In this document: in pieces, positions 16,689-27,270 of the stretch
Position numbering within the stretch: the stretch's first letter is position 1
How the letters are laid out: the number at the start of each line of letters is the position of its first letter
Assembly: GCF_021249345.1 (NCBI RefSeq)
Contig: NZ_CP089588.1
Location: forward strand, 1,426,001-1,490,000
Direction of reading: 5' to 3'
Origin: Halobacterium wangiae
Lineage (GTDB): Archaea; Halobacteriota; Halobacteria; Halobacteriales; Halobacteriaceae
Length of the DNA stretch: 64,000 bases
Made by a program: the position numbers and the translations under genes
Notes under the pieces: generated by a model
Seen by the model: the letters and a program-made list of their open reading frames with translations, nothing else
What the model was told of the DNA's origin: nothing
Databases searched by the model: none

Positions 16689-17984
16689 ATGCGTCACCTG
16701 CTCGCCGACCGGAACTTCCGTCGGCTGTTCGTCGGCCGCCTCGTCACGAACGCCGGGGACAGCCTCTACTACGTCGCCGCGATGTGGCTCGTCTGGAAAC
16801 TCACCAGCGACCCGGTGTACACCGGTGTCGCCGGGTTCCTCACGATGGGGCCGTCGGCGCTCCAGTTCCTGCTCGGGCCGCTCGTCGACCGCTGGGACGT
16901 CCGGCGCATCCTCGTCGGCACCCAGGCCGTTCAGGCCGTCCTCGTGCTCGCCATCCCGCTGGCGGCGTACACTGGCCACCTCACCGTCTGGGTCGTCCTC
17001 ACCGTGATGCCCGTCCTCTCGCTGCTCAACCAGTTCGTCTACCCCGCCCAGAGCGCCGCCCTCCCCCGCATCGTCGAACAGGAGGACCTCGTCGACGCGA
17101 ACTCGGCGTTCAGTCTCGCCTACCAGGGCGTCGACATGGTGTTCAACGCCACGGGGGGCATTCTCGTCGCCGTCCTCGGCGCCGTCACGCTCTACGCCGT
17201 CGACAGCGTCACGTTCCTCGCGGCCGCCGCTACGTTCGCCGGCGTCCGCATCCCGCCAGCCGCCGACGCGGAGAGCAGAGCGCCCGCGGACGCGTCCACG
17301 GAGAACGTCGCCACCGACGGCGGGGAACCCGCCGACACCGAGGGGGCAGCCGGCGGGTACGTCGCCGAACTTCGCGAGGGGTTCACGTTCCTGCGCGGGA
17401 CGTTCCTCGTACTGGTGCTCGTCGGCTCCGCGTTCGTGAACTTCGGCGCGGGCGCCGCGATGGCCGTACTCCCGCCGTTCGCGGCGTCCATCGGCGGTGC
17501 GAGCGCCTACGGCGCGCTGATGGCGGCGTTCGCGGCCGGCAACCTCACCGGCGCGCTCGTCGCCGGGCGCCTCGACCACCTTCCGCTCGGTCGGCTGACC
17601 ATCGGTGCGTTCGTCGCCAGCGGCGTCCTCTTCGTCGCGGCCGCCAGCGTCGCGTGGTTCCCCGCCGTGCTCGCGCTGTTCGGCCTCGCGACGGTCCCAC
17701 TCGGCCTCACGAACGTGCTGCTCGCGTCGGTCGTCCAGTCCGCCGTCCCCGAGTCCAAACTCGGGCGCGTATCCAGTCTGCTCGGGAGCGCCTCGACGGC
17801 CGCCATGCCGGTCGGCACGCTCGTCGGCGGCGTCGTCGCGAGTGTGCTCTGGCCCGCCGCCGTCCTCGCCGGGTTCGGCGTCACGGTCGTCGTCCTCGCC
17901 GGCTACTGGCTGGTGACCCCCCGACTCCGCCGTCTCCCCCGGATCGGCGACATCGACACACTGGACCGAACGGCGGAAACCTGA
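16689..17984 (+). CDS. MFS family exporter
   Basis: The 431-residue protein has 12 predicted helices of the major facilitator superfamily, closest in pattern to the EntS/MFS_3 drug and siderophore exporters. The first helix begins FRRLFVGRLVTNAGDSLYYVA. The loop-2/3 motif A analog is LGPLVDRWDVRRIL, and a hydrophilic, acidic central loop (about 190-230) separates the halves. ATG 16689 is preferred to a GTG at 16668, since ACTTATC lies about 26 nt upstream. The substrate is unknown. Regulator copy 3 starts 26 nt downstream and may control it. Confidence 0.85.
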   Translation: MRHLLADRNFRRLFVGRLVTNAGDSLYYVAAMWLVWKLTSDPVYTGVAGFLTMGPSALQFLLGPLVDRWDVRRILVGTQAVQAVLVLAIPLAAYTGHLTVWVVLTVMPVLSLLNQFVYPAQSAALPRIVEQEDLVDANSAFSLAYQGVDMVFNATGGILVAVLGAVTLYAVDSVTFLAAAATFAGVRIPPAADAESRAPADASTENVATDGGEPADTEGAAGGYVAELREGFTFLRGTFLVLVLVGSAFVNFGAGAAMAVLPPFAASIGGASAYGALMAAFAAGNLTGALVAGRLDHLPLGRLTIGAFVASGVLFVAAASVAWFPAVLALFGLATVPLGLTNVLLASVVQSAVPESKLGRVSSLLGSASTAAMPVGTLVGGVVASVLWPAAVLAGFGVTVVVLAGYWLVTPRLRRLPRIGDIDTLDRTAET

Positions 17985-18010
17985 AACCGTAGCGCTCCCG
18001 TTCTGAGTGT

Positions 18011-18817
18011 ATGAGCGAGGACGCCGAGGACGCGTTCGCCGCCGTCGCCGACGAACTTCGCGTCCGCATCCTCCAGGCGCTGTGGGACGCCGAGGACCCG
18101 CTGTCGTTCTCGGAGCTGCGGGACCGCGTCGACGTCCGGGACTCGGGCCGGTTCAACTACCACCTCGGGGAGCTCCGGGGGCGGTTCGTCGAGCAAACCG
18201 AGGACGGCTACGAACTCCGGTTCGCCGGCATGAAACTCGTCACCGCACTCCACTCCGGCATCTACACCGAGGACGTGTCGGTCGGGCCGGCGCCCGTCGA
18301 CGGCGAGTGCGTCGTCTGTGGCGGCGACCTCGAAGTCCACTATGAGGATGAACGCGGCCGCGTCGACTGCGTTGACTGCGAGATGGCCGTCATCTCCACT
18401 GGCGTCCCCCCGGCGTTTGTCGACGGCCGGGAGGACGATCTCGCGGCGGCCATCGACGGCTACGTCCGGAGCACGCAACGCAAGTTCGCAGACGGGTTCT
18501 GCCCGGCGTGCAGCGGCTCGACGACGGGTCGCCTCGAGGACGGCGAGCACGGACCACAGATGCTGTACACCTGCGACCGCTGCGGTGGCGAGTTCCAGGG
18601 TCTCGTCGCGGCGGCGGTCGTCGACCACACCGAGGTCGTGGCGTTCTACCACGAGCACGGCCACGACGTTCGGGACATCCCGGTCTGGGAACTCGACTGG
18701 TTCGACGACGCCGGGTGGGACGGCGACCACGCGGTCGTCACCGTCTCGCTTGACGGAGACGAACTCGCACTCACCGTCGACGAGAACCTCGACGTCGTGG
18801 GCTCGGAACGCGCGTGA
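18011..18817 (+). CDS. Winged-helix regulator with zinc ribbons (copy 3 of 3)
   Basis: The 268-residue paralog has ADELRVRILQALWD, LSFSELRDRV, recognition segment RDSGRFNYHLGEL and EDGYELRFAG. It carries zinc pairs CVVCG, CVDC, CPAC and CDRCG. The C-terminal domain ends in a WELDWFDD-containing beta region as in copy 1. It follows the MFS exporter by 26 nt on the same strand; co-transcription with its possible target is an inference. DNA binding is likely from the fold. Confidence 0.85.
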   Translation: MSEDAEDAFAAVADELRVRILQALWDAEDPLSFSELRDRVDVRDSGRFNYHLGELRGRFVEQTEDGYELRFAGMKLVTALHSGIYTEDVSVGPAPVDGECVVCGGDLEVHYEDERGRVDCVDCEMAVISTGVPPAFVDGREDDLAAAIDGYVRSTQRKFADGFCPACSGSTTGRLEDGEHGPQMLYTCDRCGGEFQGLVAAAVVDHTEVVAFYHEHGHDVRDIPVWELDWFDDAGWDGDHAVVTVSLDGDELALTVDENLDVVGSERA

Positions 18818-18872
18818 GAGCGTCCCACACTGGTGACGAAGGCTTTTACGCGCCGACCGAATAGGTCGGTCC

Positions 18873-19424
18873 ATGAAACACGTGAAGATTCCGCAGGACC
18901 GGATCGGTGCGCTGATCGGCGACGGGGGTGAGACGCTCCGCCGGATCGAGCAGGCTGCCGAGGTCGAACTCGATGTCGACTCTCAGGACGGGTCGGTGGC
19001 TATCGAGCGGGTCGGCGACCCCGTGCGCGGGATGAAGGCCCCCGAGATCGTGCGGGCCATCGGGCGCGGCTTCAAGCCAGACGAGGCGCTCAGCCTGCTG
19101 GACGACGACATGCGGATGTTCGACACCATCGACATCGACCGCGCGGCGCGCAACGACAACGACCTCCGCCGGAAGAAGGGCCGCCTCATCGGCGAGAACG
19201 GACGGACGCGGGAGCTGATGGAGGAGCTCACCGGCGCGAACGTCGTCATCTACGGGTCGACGTTCGGCGTCATCGGCCAGCCCAACGAGGTCGACGTCGC
19301 CAGGTCGGCCGCCGAGATGCTGCTCGACGGCGCCCCCCACGGTGCGGTGTACTCGTTCCTCGAGCGCAAGCGCACCGAGGAGCTGAAACGCCAGGGGATG
19401 GACTACCACGAGTTCCCCGGGTAA
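18873..19424 (+). CDS. KH-domain RNA-binding protein (Dim2/Pno1-like)
   Basis: The 183-residue protein has two KH folds in the arrangement of archaeal Dim2/Pno1, a factor that binds the 3' end of pre-16S rRNA and partners with RIO1. The first KH has IPQDRIGALIGDGGETLRRIE; the second has KKGRLIGENGRTRELMEELTG. The central GFKPDEALSLLDDD segment is family-typical. CTTTTAC lies about 25 nt before the ATG, which suggests a leaderless transcript. In many archaea the gene follows eIF1A and RIO1; here an insertion of about 5 kb separates them. Confidence 0.9.
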   Translation: MKHVKIPQDRIGALIGDGGETLRRIEQAAEVELDVDSQDGSVAIERVGDPVRGMKAPEIVRAIGRGFKPDEALSLLDDDMRMFDTIDIDRAARNDNDLRRKKGRLIGENGRTRELMEELTGANVVIYGSTFGVIGQPNEVDVARSAAEMLLDGAPHGAVYSFLERKRTEELKRQGMDYHEFPG

Positions 19425-19548
19425 CGGCGTCGTACCGGTCCTGCGGTGGACCGCACCACTCGTTCGTACGGATAAAGCCGGTTCTTGTCACTCGCTATCA
19501 CGTCTCCAGGGTGCCGTCTGCACCACTCTCACCGGGTGTGGTACTGTC

Positions 19549-19568
19549 TTTCGCACAAGCTATAAATA
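19549..19568 (+). promoter_or_regulatory. Thermosome promoter with strong TATA box
   Basis: TATAAATA at 19561-19568 is the best TATA match outside the rRNA region, about 27-34 nt before ATG 19595. TTTCGCACAAGC lies immediately upstream. Haloarchaeal chaperonin promoters are known to be heat-inducible, with control sequence next to the TATA box; the strong box fits that. Confidence 0.65.
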
Positions 19569-19594
19569 GAATCGCATTCAATCAATGAGTGATT

Positions 19595-21274
<1,680 letters not shown>

Positions 21275-21434
21275 CGTAGGCCACAGCCTCACTCACACCT
21301 CGCCCCTCGCCCCGCACCGCTCGCTCACCGACACGCGATTTTCTTTCCGCGCCACGCTTGACAGCTACGGCTCTCGTCCTCGAGCAGACCTGTCCCCCAG
21401 AAAGGATTTACAACGCTCCACCCACCGGTGAGAC

Positions 21435-21914
21435 GTGAACCGAAGGTCGGTGGTCGTCGCCCTCGGAACGACGGTCGCATCACTCGCTGGCTGTACATCC
21501 TCGGGCAAGCGACAGCCCACGGAATCGAGGAAGACCACTGGCAAGACGACCACTAACGGGACTGACGGGGAATCCTCGCTCACCGACTGGGAGGCGACGA
21601 CCGACTGCGAGGGAGAGCCCAACGACATGCACGACAGCGTCATCAAGGTGGCACGGGTCGAGTCCAGCATCGAAGACGGGCACGTGCCCATCCACTTCTC
21701 TGACCTCACTACCGAGGAGCAGGCCATCACTCGCACCGTCACCGAGACGGGTGGCTACGGCACCTGTGAAGTCTCCGACGCGTTTCACCGGCTCGTAGAG
21801 CGTGCCTCCGAGCGGACGGAGGGGTAGTCCACCTCCATGCGCGTCTACCTCGAACGGGATGGCGTCTACTACGCCCTCTACGTCGAGGTTCAGGATCAGG
21901 TCTACGCCTACTGA
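21435..21914 (+). pseudogene. Lipoprotein gene interrupted by an in-frame TAG
   Basis: GTG 21435 opens a 130-codon frame with a twin-Arg-like start (NRRSVVVALGTTV) and lipobox LAGC, so the cysteine near residue 20 would be lipidated and anchored outside the membrane. A DLTTEEQAI..TV motif and later Cys residues follow. TAG at 21825-21827 stops the frame. The same frame then continues through MRVYLERDGVYYALYVEVQDQVYAY to TGA at 21912-21914. The tail reads like the natural C-terminal strands of this lipoprotein type, so a nonsense change seems likely. The front part could still be made. Confidence 0.55.
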
Positions 21915-21989
21915 CTACGCCCGGACGCCCGACAGCGACAGCGCCGCGTAAAAGGAGGTTCTAAGTGACGCCACTGCAATTTTTGCGGC

Positions 21990-22976
21990 ATGGAGACGCT
22001 CCTGCTCAACAAGGAGGACGTGGACGTAAACACGCCGATGCCGGAGCTGATATCGGCGGTCGAGGACGCGTTCGCGGCCTACGAGAACGGGGACGCACAG
22101 ATGCCCGCGAAGTCCTACATCGACCTCCCGCAGTACAACGGCGACTTCCGGTCGATGCCCGCCTACCTTGACGCCGGGTCGTGGGACGCCGCCGGCATCA
22201 AGTGGGTCAACGTCCACCCCGACAACCCCGACGACTTCGACCTCCCGACCGTGATGGGGACGATGGTGTACTCCGACCCCGAGAACGCCTACCCGCTCGC
22301 GCTCATGGACGGCACCGAACTCACGATGAAGCGCACGGGTGCGGCAGCCGCCGTCGCTACCGACCACCTCGCAATCGAGGACGCCACCTCCTTCGGCGTC
22401 GTCGGCGCCGGCGTCCAGGCGTACACCCAGCTGGAGGCCATCGCGGCCGTCCGCGACATCGAGGAGGTCGTCGTCAGCGACATCGACGACGAGGCCGTCC
22501 AGAAGTTCGTCGACTACTTCGCCGACGACTTCGACGTCCGCGGCGGCTCCATCGCGGACGCCGGCCACTGCGACGTGCTCTCGACGGTCACGCCCGTCGA
22601 GGAGCCACTGGTCGCCCCCGAGGACCTCGCCGACCACACGCACGTCAACGCGATGGGCGCCGACGCCGAGGGCAAACACGAACTCGCCGACGACATCCTC
22701 CTCGCCAGTAAACTCGTCATCGACGACTACGCCCAGACGACTCACTCCGGCGAGATCAACGTCCCGTACAACGCCGGCGTCCTCACCGACGCCGACATCT
22801 ACGGCGAGATCGGCGAGATCGTCACCGGCCAGAAGGACGGCCGCACCACCGACGACACCGTCACCGTCTTCGACTCCACCGGCCTCGCCATCCAAGACGT
22901 CGCCGCCGCCCACGTCGTCTACGAGCACGCCGACGAACACGACAACGGCTACCCGTTCGACCTGCTGGGCGTCTAG
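21990..22976 (+). CDS. Ornithine cyclodeaminase / alanine dehydrogenase-like enzyme
   Basis: The 328-residue protein belongs to the ornithine cyclodeaminase/mu-crystallin family: NAD(P)-linked enzymes acting on amino or imino acids, including archaeal alanine dehydrogenase. The substrate side has MPAKSYIDLP and GIKWVNVHPDNP; the catalytic lysine region MKRTGAAAAVA follows. The Rossmann motif GVVGAGVQAYTQL opens the dinucleotide domain, and AMGADAEGKHELADDIL is typical. The substrate cannot be chosen from sequence alone. Repeat copy B starts directly after its stop. Confidence 0.88.
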   Translation: METLLLNKEDVDVNTPMPELISAVEDAFAAYENGDAQMPAKSYIDLPQYNGDFRSMPAYLDAGSWDAAGIKWVNVHPDNPDDFDLPTVMGTMVYSDPENAYPLALMDGTELTMKRTGAAAAVATDHLAIEDATSFGVVGAGVQAYTQLEAIAAVRDIEEVVVSDIDDEAVQKFVDYFADDFDVRGGSIADAGHCDVLSTVTPVEEPLVAPEDLADHTHVNAMGADAEGKHELADDILLASKLVIDDYAQTTHSGEINVPYNAGVLTDADIYGEIGEIVTGQKDGRTTDDTVTVFDSTGLAIQDVAAAHVVYEHADEHDNGYPFDLLGV

Positions 22977-23150
22977 AACGCATTTTTTGCGCCGCGGGGG
23001 GTCGCCGGAGGCGACCCCCGCTCGGCAAAAACTTGCGGAAAAAGCGCCGTCGGACCCCACTTCGGGGGTCCTCGGCGCCCGCGCTCACTGCGTTCGCGCG
23101 GTGAACCGCTTCGCTCGGGTTCTTCGAATCACTCGCTCGCGGATGCTCGC
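22977..23150 (-). repeat. Dispersed intergenic element, copy B (inverted)
   Basis: Read on the minus strand this 174-bp stretch aligns with copy A: GAGCATCCGCGAGCGAG, GCGAAGCGGTTCACCGC, GCGAACGCAGTGAGCGC, CTTTTTCCGCAAGTTTTTGCC, a GGGGGTCGCC/GGCGACCCCC inverted repeat and GCGCAAAAAATGCGT. The last part begins directly after the TAG of the plus-strand gene at 22976. It lies between convergent genes. Confidence 0.75.
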
Positions 23151-23275
23151 TGGATTCCTGCCTAGATTCAAGTAGCAGAGCGGGACCAACCCGGACCGTG
23201 ACGTGATGAAAACCGCGAGGTGCGAGCGGGAGTGCGGCGGACGCCTCGCGGACGCGAACTCGTCGCCTGTACGCC

Positions 23276-23488
23276 CTACTCGTCGCTGGAGAACTGGCTG
23301 GAGAGGTAGTCCCAGACGGTCGTGACCACCCACAGGCCGACGAGAATCGGCAGCAGCGGGACGAGGACGAACAGCAGTCCGAGGAACAGTAGCCACCCGA
23401 TGGTGTTCATCTCGCTGTCCGCTCGCGGACCGTAGGGTTTGGTGACCGTTCGCAGGACCTTCTTCACGGGCTCCGGAGCGACGCTCAT
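23276..23488 (-). CDS. 70-aa membrane protein
   Basis: The product starts at ATG 23488, with a polar, basic first 25 residues (VKKVLRTVTKPYGPRAD) and then one long or two tightly packed hydrophobic stretches (IGWLLFLGLLFVLVPLLPILVGLWVVTTVW). The tail is short and acidic. It lies 70 nt before LeuRS in transcription order on the opposite side, with no operon partner evident. The family is not recognised. Confidence 0.6.
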   Translation of the reverse strand: MSVAPEPVKKVLRTVTKPYGPRADSEMNTIGWLLFLGLLFVLVPLLPILVGLWVVTTVWDYLSSQFSSDE

Positions 23489-23558
23489 GCCAGCTAGTTG
23501 GTGGGCTAGCTCGTTAAGCGTTGGCTCGCCTGCGACGCAGAGAACAGTTGACGACCGG

Positions 23559-26396
23559 TTACTCCAGGTCGATGGCCGGTCGGAACGGCACTGCGCGCGA
23601 CGCGCGGTCGGCGTCGGCGTCCTGCTCGGCGACCACGTCCACGGATGCTTCGAACTCCCGCGCGATGTAGCCGGCGGCCGTCTCGTACAGTTCCGTCTCG
23701 TCCACCTCGTCGAGCGCCACGAGTTCGTCGTCGTCGCGCTCGCGGACGTCCGAAACGAGGTCCTGTGCGAGGTCGTTGACCGCGTTCCCCTTCTCGCGCA
23801 GTGAGTCCTGCTGCATCACCTTTCCCATCACCGCACCGACGTCCGGCCCGGTCTCGCGGACAGTCTCGTAGACGCGGTGCTTCCACGGCGCGGCCGCGTA
23901 GATGGCGATCCGGTCCGGGTCCGTGCCGGTGACGTCGATGACCTCGCGGACGTCGTCCGCCAGGTTCTCGACGAGTCGCTCCTCGACCTCCACGCGAGCC
24001 GACTCCAGTTCGGGGTCGGCTTCGGGCCACGCGGCGTCCTCGACCGGTTCGCCGGTCAACTGCTCGTGGAGTTCGTTGGCGAGGAACGGCACGATGGGTG
24101 CCAGCAGGCGCAGGCGCGTCCGCAGGACCTCCTGGAGCGTCCAGCGTGCGCCCGGTCGGTCGAGGTCAGCGCGCTTGCGGTACCACGTCAGGTGCTCCTC
24201 GAAGTGGTAGAACGCCTCCTGGCTGGCCTTCCGCGTCTGGAAGTCGTCCATCGCTTCGGTGGCCTCGCGGATGGTCGACTGGAGCTTCGACAGTAGCCAC
24301 CGGTCGATGCGCTCCAGGTCGCGTTCACCCGCGGGCGCGGTTATCACGTCCTGTGCGCGCTCGTAGAACCGCGCGAGCTGGTTCTGCGTGGTGCCGACCT
24401 CGTCGCCGCGCCAGTCGAAGTCCTGCCAGGGCTCCGCGGAGTTCAGCAGGAAGAACCGGACCGTGTCCGCGCCGTACTCCTCGATGGCCTCCGTCGGCAG
24501 CACGACGTGACCGCTGGACGAGGACATCGCCTTCCCCTCCAGCAGGCCCATACCCGCGACCGCGATGCCCTCCGGCCACTTCGACTCGTCGAACAGGTCG
24601 GTGTGGTGGAACAGGTAGAACGTGAGGTGGTTCGAGATGAGGTCGTTCCCCGAAATGCGGTAGTCGACGGGGTACCAGTACTCCCACTCCTCGCGCAGGT
24701 CGAGGGCCGTCTCGTCCGGGTCGTCGACGGCATCCGCGCCGTAGAACAGCGTGTCGAAGAACTCGCGGTCCATCTGCTCCGGCGGGACGTCTTCCAGCCG
24801 GTGGGCGATGGTGTAGTAGGACATGTACACCGTCGAGTCCGACAGCGGCTCGATGACGAAGTCGTCGTCCCACGGAAGCCGGGTGCCGAGGCCGTAGTTC
24901 CGGATGCACGGCCACTCGTTCAGCCAGTCGACGGTGTGGTCGAGCTGGTCGCGGGTGTTCTCCGGGATGGCGTCCAGGTCCGCGATGGCCTCGTGAGCGA
25001 GTTCCTTCCAGTCCTGGTCGCTGTACGTGAGGAACCAGGTGTCCTGCTTGGCCACTTCGACCTCGCCGCCACAGCGGCAGACGACCTCCTCGGAGAACTC
25101 GTACATGGTGTCGAACTCCCCGCTCGACTGGAAGTGGTCGGCGAGTTCGTCGCGGACGTCCTCGACGATCGCACCGGCGTACTCGCCGTACATGTCCTTC
25201 AGCGTCCCGCTGTGGAACTCTCGGTTGTACACCTGCTGGGTGGCGTCCTCGAGAGCGGGGTCGTCGCTGGACTCGATACCGAACTCCTCGACGGCGGCCC
25301 GCGCCGGGAACTCGTCGTCGTAGGCTTCGACGTCGATGATGGCCTTCGGTTCGATGGCGTCGACGTCGGCGGGGTCGATGCCGTACTCGCGCATGCGCTC
25401 GTCGTCTGCCTTCGCCTCCTGCAGCGCCACCCAGTCGTCGGGCGAGTGGGCCGGCACGGACATCACGACGCCCGTCGCGTTGTCCGCGTCGACGAAGCCC
25501 GCTGGCAGGACGAGGACGTCCTCGCCCGTGACGGGGTTGGTGACGTGCTCGCCGACCAGTCGCTCGCCCGTAAACCGGTCGAGAATCTCCACGTCCCGCT
25601 GCTGGAGGACGAGTTTCTCGGCGGCCTCGTCGCTGACCAGCCAGCGTTCGCCGTCCACGTTCGCCTCGACGTAGTTCGCGCCGGGGTCGATGTAGGCGTT
25701 CGTGACGCCCCGGACGGTCTCCGGGCGCAGCGTCGCCATCGGCACCACCGTGTCGCCCGACTGGAACTTCACGAGCGTGTACTCCTGGAACTCCGCCTCC
25801 TCGCCCTCCAGGATGTCGTGAGTGGTGACGGGGTTCTCCTCGTCGGTGCAGTACTTCACGGGGTGGAGGCCCTTCTCCAGACGGCCGTGGTCCCGCAGTG
25901 TCTCGTACTGCCACGTGACGAACTTCGAGTAGCGCTCGTCGTTCGTCGTGAACTCCCGGCGCCAGTCGATGCTGAGGCCGAGGGACTGCATGTTCTCCTT
26001 GTAGTGGTTCTCGATGAAGTAGCGCGCGAACCCCATCGGCGTCTCCAGGGTCTCGAGTTCGTCCTCGGGGACGTTGTACGTGTCCCGGAGCACGGAGAGC
26101 TGCTCCTCCTCGCCCTTCTGCAGGCGGTTCACCGCGCCGATGATCGGCGTGCCGGTGACGTGCCACGCGATGGGGAACAGTACGTTGTCGCCCTGCAGCC
26201 GTCGGTAACGAGCGTAGACGTCCGGCACGGTGTAGGTGCGGGCGTGGCCGATGTGCATCCCGCCGGAGGGGTAGGGGTAGGGGACGGTGACGAACGTCGC
26301 GTCCTCGTCGTCGGAGTCGGGCGTGGCGTCGTAGCGACCGCCCTCCGCCCAGCGGTCCTGCCACTTCTGTTCGATTTCCCGTGGCTGGTAGGTCAT
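23559..26396 (-). CDS. leuS: Leucyl-tRNA synthetase
   Basis: This 945-residue class I synthetase charges tRNA-Leu and edits mischarged products in an inserted CP1 domain. HIGH is intact in GGMHIGHART (48-51). The editing domain carries TLRPETVRGVTNAY. A zinc knuckle-like VCRCGGEVEVAKQ follows, and the KMSKS loop reads KAMSSSSG near residue 620. The C-terminal anticodon-binding and tail regions follow. ATG 26396 is chosen over upstream in-frame starts, because GCTTTTGG lies about 26 nt upstream. No Leu-rich leader ORF separates that box from the start. Confidence 0.96.
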   Translation of the reverse strand: MTYQPREIEQKWQDRWAEGGRYDATPDSDDEDATFVTVPYPYPSGGMHIGHARTYTVPDVYARYRRLQGDNVLFPIAWHVTGTPIIGAVNRLQKGEEEQLSVLRDTYNVPEDELETLETPMGFARYFIENHYKENMQSLGLSIDWRREFTTNDERYSKFVTWQYETLRDHGRLEKGLHPVKYCTDEENPVTTHDILEGEEAEFQEYTLVKFQSGDTVVPMATLRPETVRGVTNAYIDPGANYVEANVDGERWLVSDEAAEKLVLQQRDVEILDRFTGERLVGEHVTNPVTGEDVLVLPAGFVDADNATGVVMSVPAHSPDDWVALQEAKADDERMREYGIDPADVDAIEPKAIIDVEAYDDEFPARAAVEEFGIESSDDPALEDATQQVYNREFHSGTLKDMYGEYAGAIVEDVRDELADHFQSSGEFDTMYEFSEEVVCRCGGEVEVAKQDTWFLTYSDQDWKELAHEAIADLDAIPENTRDQLDHTVDWLNEWPCIRNYGLGTRLPWDDDFVIEPLSDSTVYMSYYTIAHRLEDVPPEQMDREFFDTLFYGADAVDDPDETALDLREEWEYWYPVDYRISGNDLISNHLTFYLFHHTDLFDESKWPEGIAVAGMGLLEGKAMSSSSGHVVLPTEAIEEYGADTVRFFLLNSAEPWQDFDWRGDEVGTTQNQLARFYERAQDVITAPAGERDLERIDRWLLSKLQSTIREATEAMDDFQTRKASQEAFYHFEEHLTWYRKRADLDRPGARWTLQEVLRTRLRLLAPIVPFLANELHEQLTGEPVEDAAWPEADPELESARVEVEERLVENLADDVREVIDVTGTDPDRIAIYAAAPWKHRVYETVRETGPDVGAVMGKVMQQDSLREKGNAVNDLAQDLVSDVRERDDDELVALDEVDETELYETAAGYIAREFEASVDVVAEQDADADRASRAVPFRPAIDLE

Positions 26397-26530
26397 ACCC
26401 GACGTGACTCCCCCGCAGTCCAAAAGCCCTCCCATCGTGACTGTTCGACCTGTCAGGTTGCGAAGAAAACCGGTGTGGGGTAGCGCGTTACACACAACGA
26501 TTTTCAGCTCCCTCTCCCTCCAACGAGCTC

Positions 26531-26683
26531 GTGGGCGAAGCGGTGACGGGGTTCTCCTACGACGCACTCGACCTCGGCTTCACGCCCCCGGTCCGGGGTG
26601 GCGACCGCCCAGCGGACTGGGCGGCGGCAGTCGACACCGTCGCCGAGGAAGTCGCGACTGTCCTCCAGGGAGCACGCCGGTAG
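26531..26683 (+). CDS. Small hypothetical protein (50 aa)
   Basis: GTG 26531 opens a 50-codon frame with protein-like composition: VGEAVTGFSYDALDLGF, then TPPVRGGDRPADWAAAVDT and an amphipathic VAEEVATVLQGARR helix. GATTTTCAG about 25-30 nt upstream could be its promoter. It is divergent from leuS and convergent with the Hsp20 gene. The frame is also open for some distance upstream, so it could be the remnant C-terminus of a longer protein. I do not recognise it. Confidence 0.4.
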   Translation: MGEAVTGFSYDALDLGFTPPVRGGDRPADWAAAVDTVAEEVATVLQGARR

Positions 26684-26716
26684 TCGGTCCGAGCGAGGCG
26701 AGACGACTGGTGGCGC

Positions 26717-27115
26717 CTACTCGATGTCCACCGTCGTCCCGTCGTCGGACGCGCTCGCCTTCGGCAGTTCGACGGTGAGGACGCCGTGCTGGAACGACGC
26801 GCTCGTGGCGTCCTCGTCGACGGCCTCCGGGAGCGTGAGGCTCCGACTCGTCGAGCGCTCGCTGCGCTCCCGACGGATGTACTGCTCCTCGTCGATCTTG
26901 GTGTCCTCGGACCGCTCGGCGTCGATGCGGAGCGTCCGGTCCTGTACCTCTACCTCGATGTCCTCGCTCTCGAACCCGGGGAGGTCGGCGGTGACCGTGA
27001 AGCGCCCGTCGGCGTCCTTCACGTCCACCGCGAACTCGCTGCCGCCGTCGCGTGCGTCGTCGAGTCGTTCGAGAATCCGTTCCAGTTCCTCGAAGGGGAT
27101 GCCGCGAGAGGTCAT
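26717..27115 (-). CDS. Hsp20/alpha-crystallin small heat-shock protein
   Basis: The 132-residue protein is an ATP-independent holdase. The alpha-crystallin domain spans about residues 28-125. It shows DADGRFTVTADLPGFESEDIEVEV, a dimer-loop region with repeated Arg/Ser (RRERSERSTSRSL) and the family signature FQHGVLTVELPK. A short N-terminal arm and a modest C-terminal tail suit a small oligomer. ATG 27115 is chosen; GCTTTTCGG lies about 25-30 nt upstream. Repeat copy C lies upstream, between this promoter and pheA. Confidence 0.93.
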   Translation of the reverse strand: MTSRGIPFEELERILERLDDARDGGSEFAVDVKDADGRFTVTADLPGFESEDIEVEVQDRTLRIDAERSEDTKIDEEQYIRRERSERSTSRSLTLPEAVDEDATSASFQHGVLTVELPKASASDDGTTVDIE

Positions 27116-27182
27116 GCACGAAGGTTCTCTCCGAACCGCCGAAAAGCCACCGGCCACTTACACGTCTGAAGCAATCGACGGC

Positions 27183-27270
27183 CGAGCATCCGCGAGCGAA
27201 CGGTTCGGAAAGCCCGAGCGAAGCGGTTCACTCCGCGAGTTTTTGCCGAACGAGCGGCGCAAAAGTGCGT
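27183..27270 (+). repeat. Dispersed intergenic element, copy C (shortened)
   Basis: This 88-bp copy keeps both ends of the element and lacks the middle. GAGCATCCGCGAGCGA, GCGAAGCGGTTCAC, CGCGAGTTTTTGCCGA and GCGCAAAAGTGCGT align with copies A and B. The last part abuts the TAA stop of pheA (27271-27273, minus strand). The TTTTTGC/GCAAAA arms are still able to pair. Confidence 0.7.

Noticed and set aside
26394-26440. Possible Leu-rich leader before leuS
   Set aside because: The in-frame GGLLDCGG stretch has no stop before the start codon, and the T-rich box lies inside it, so it is probably promoter sequence.
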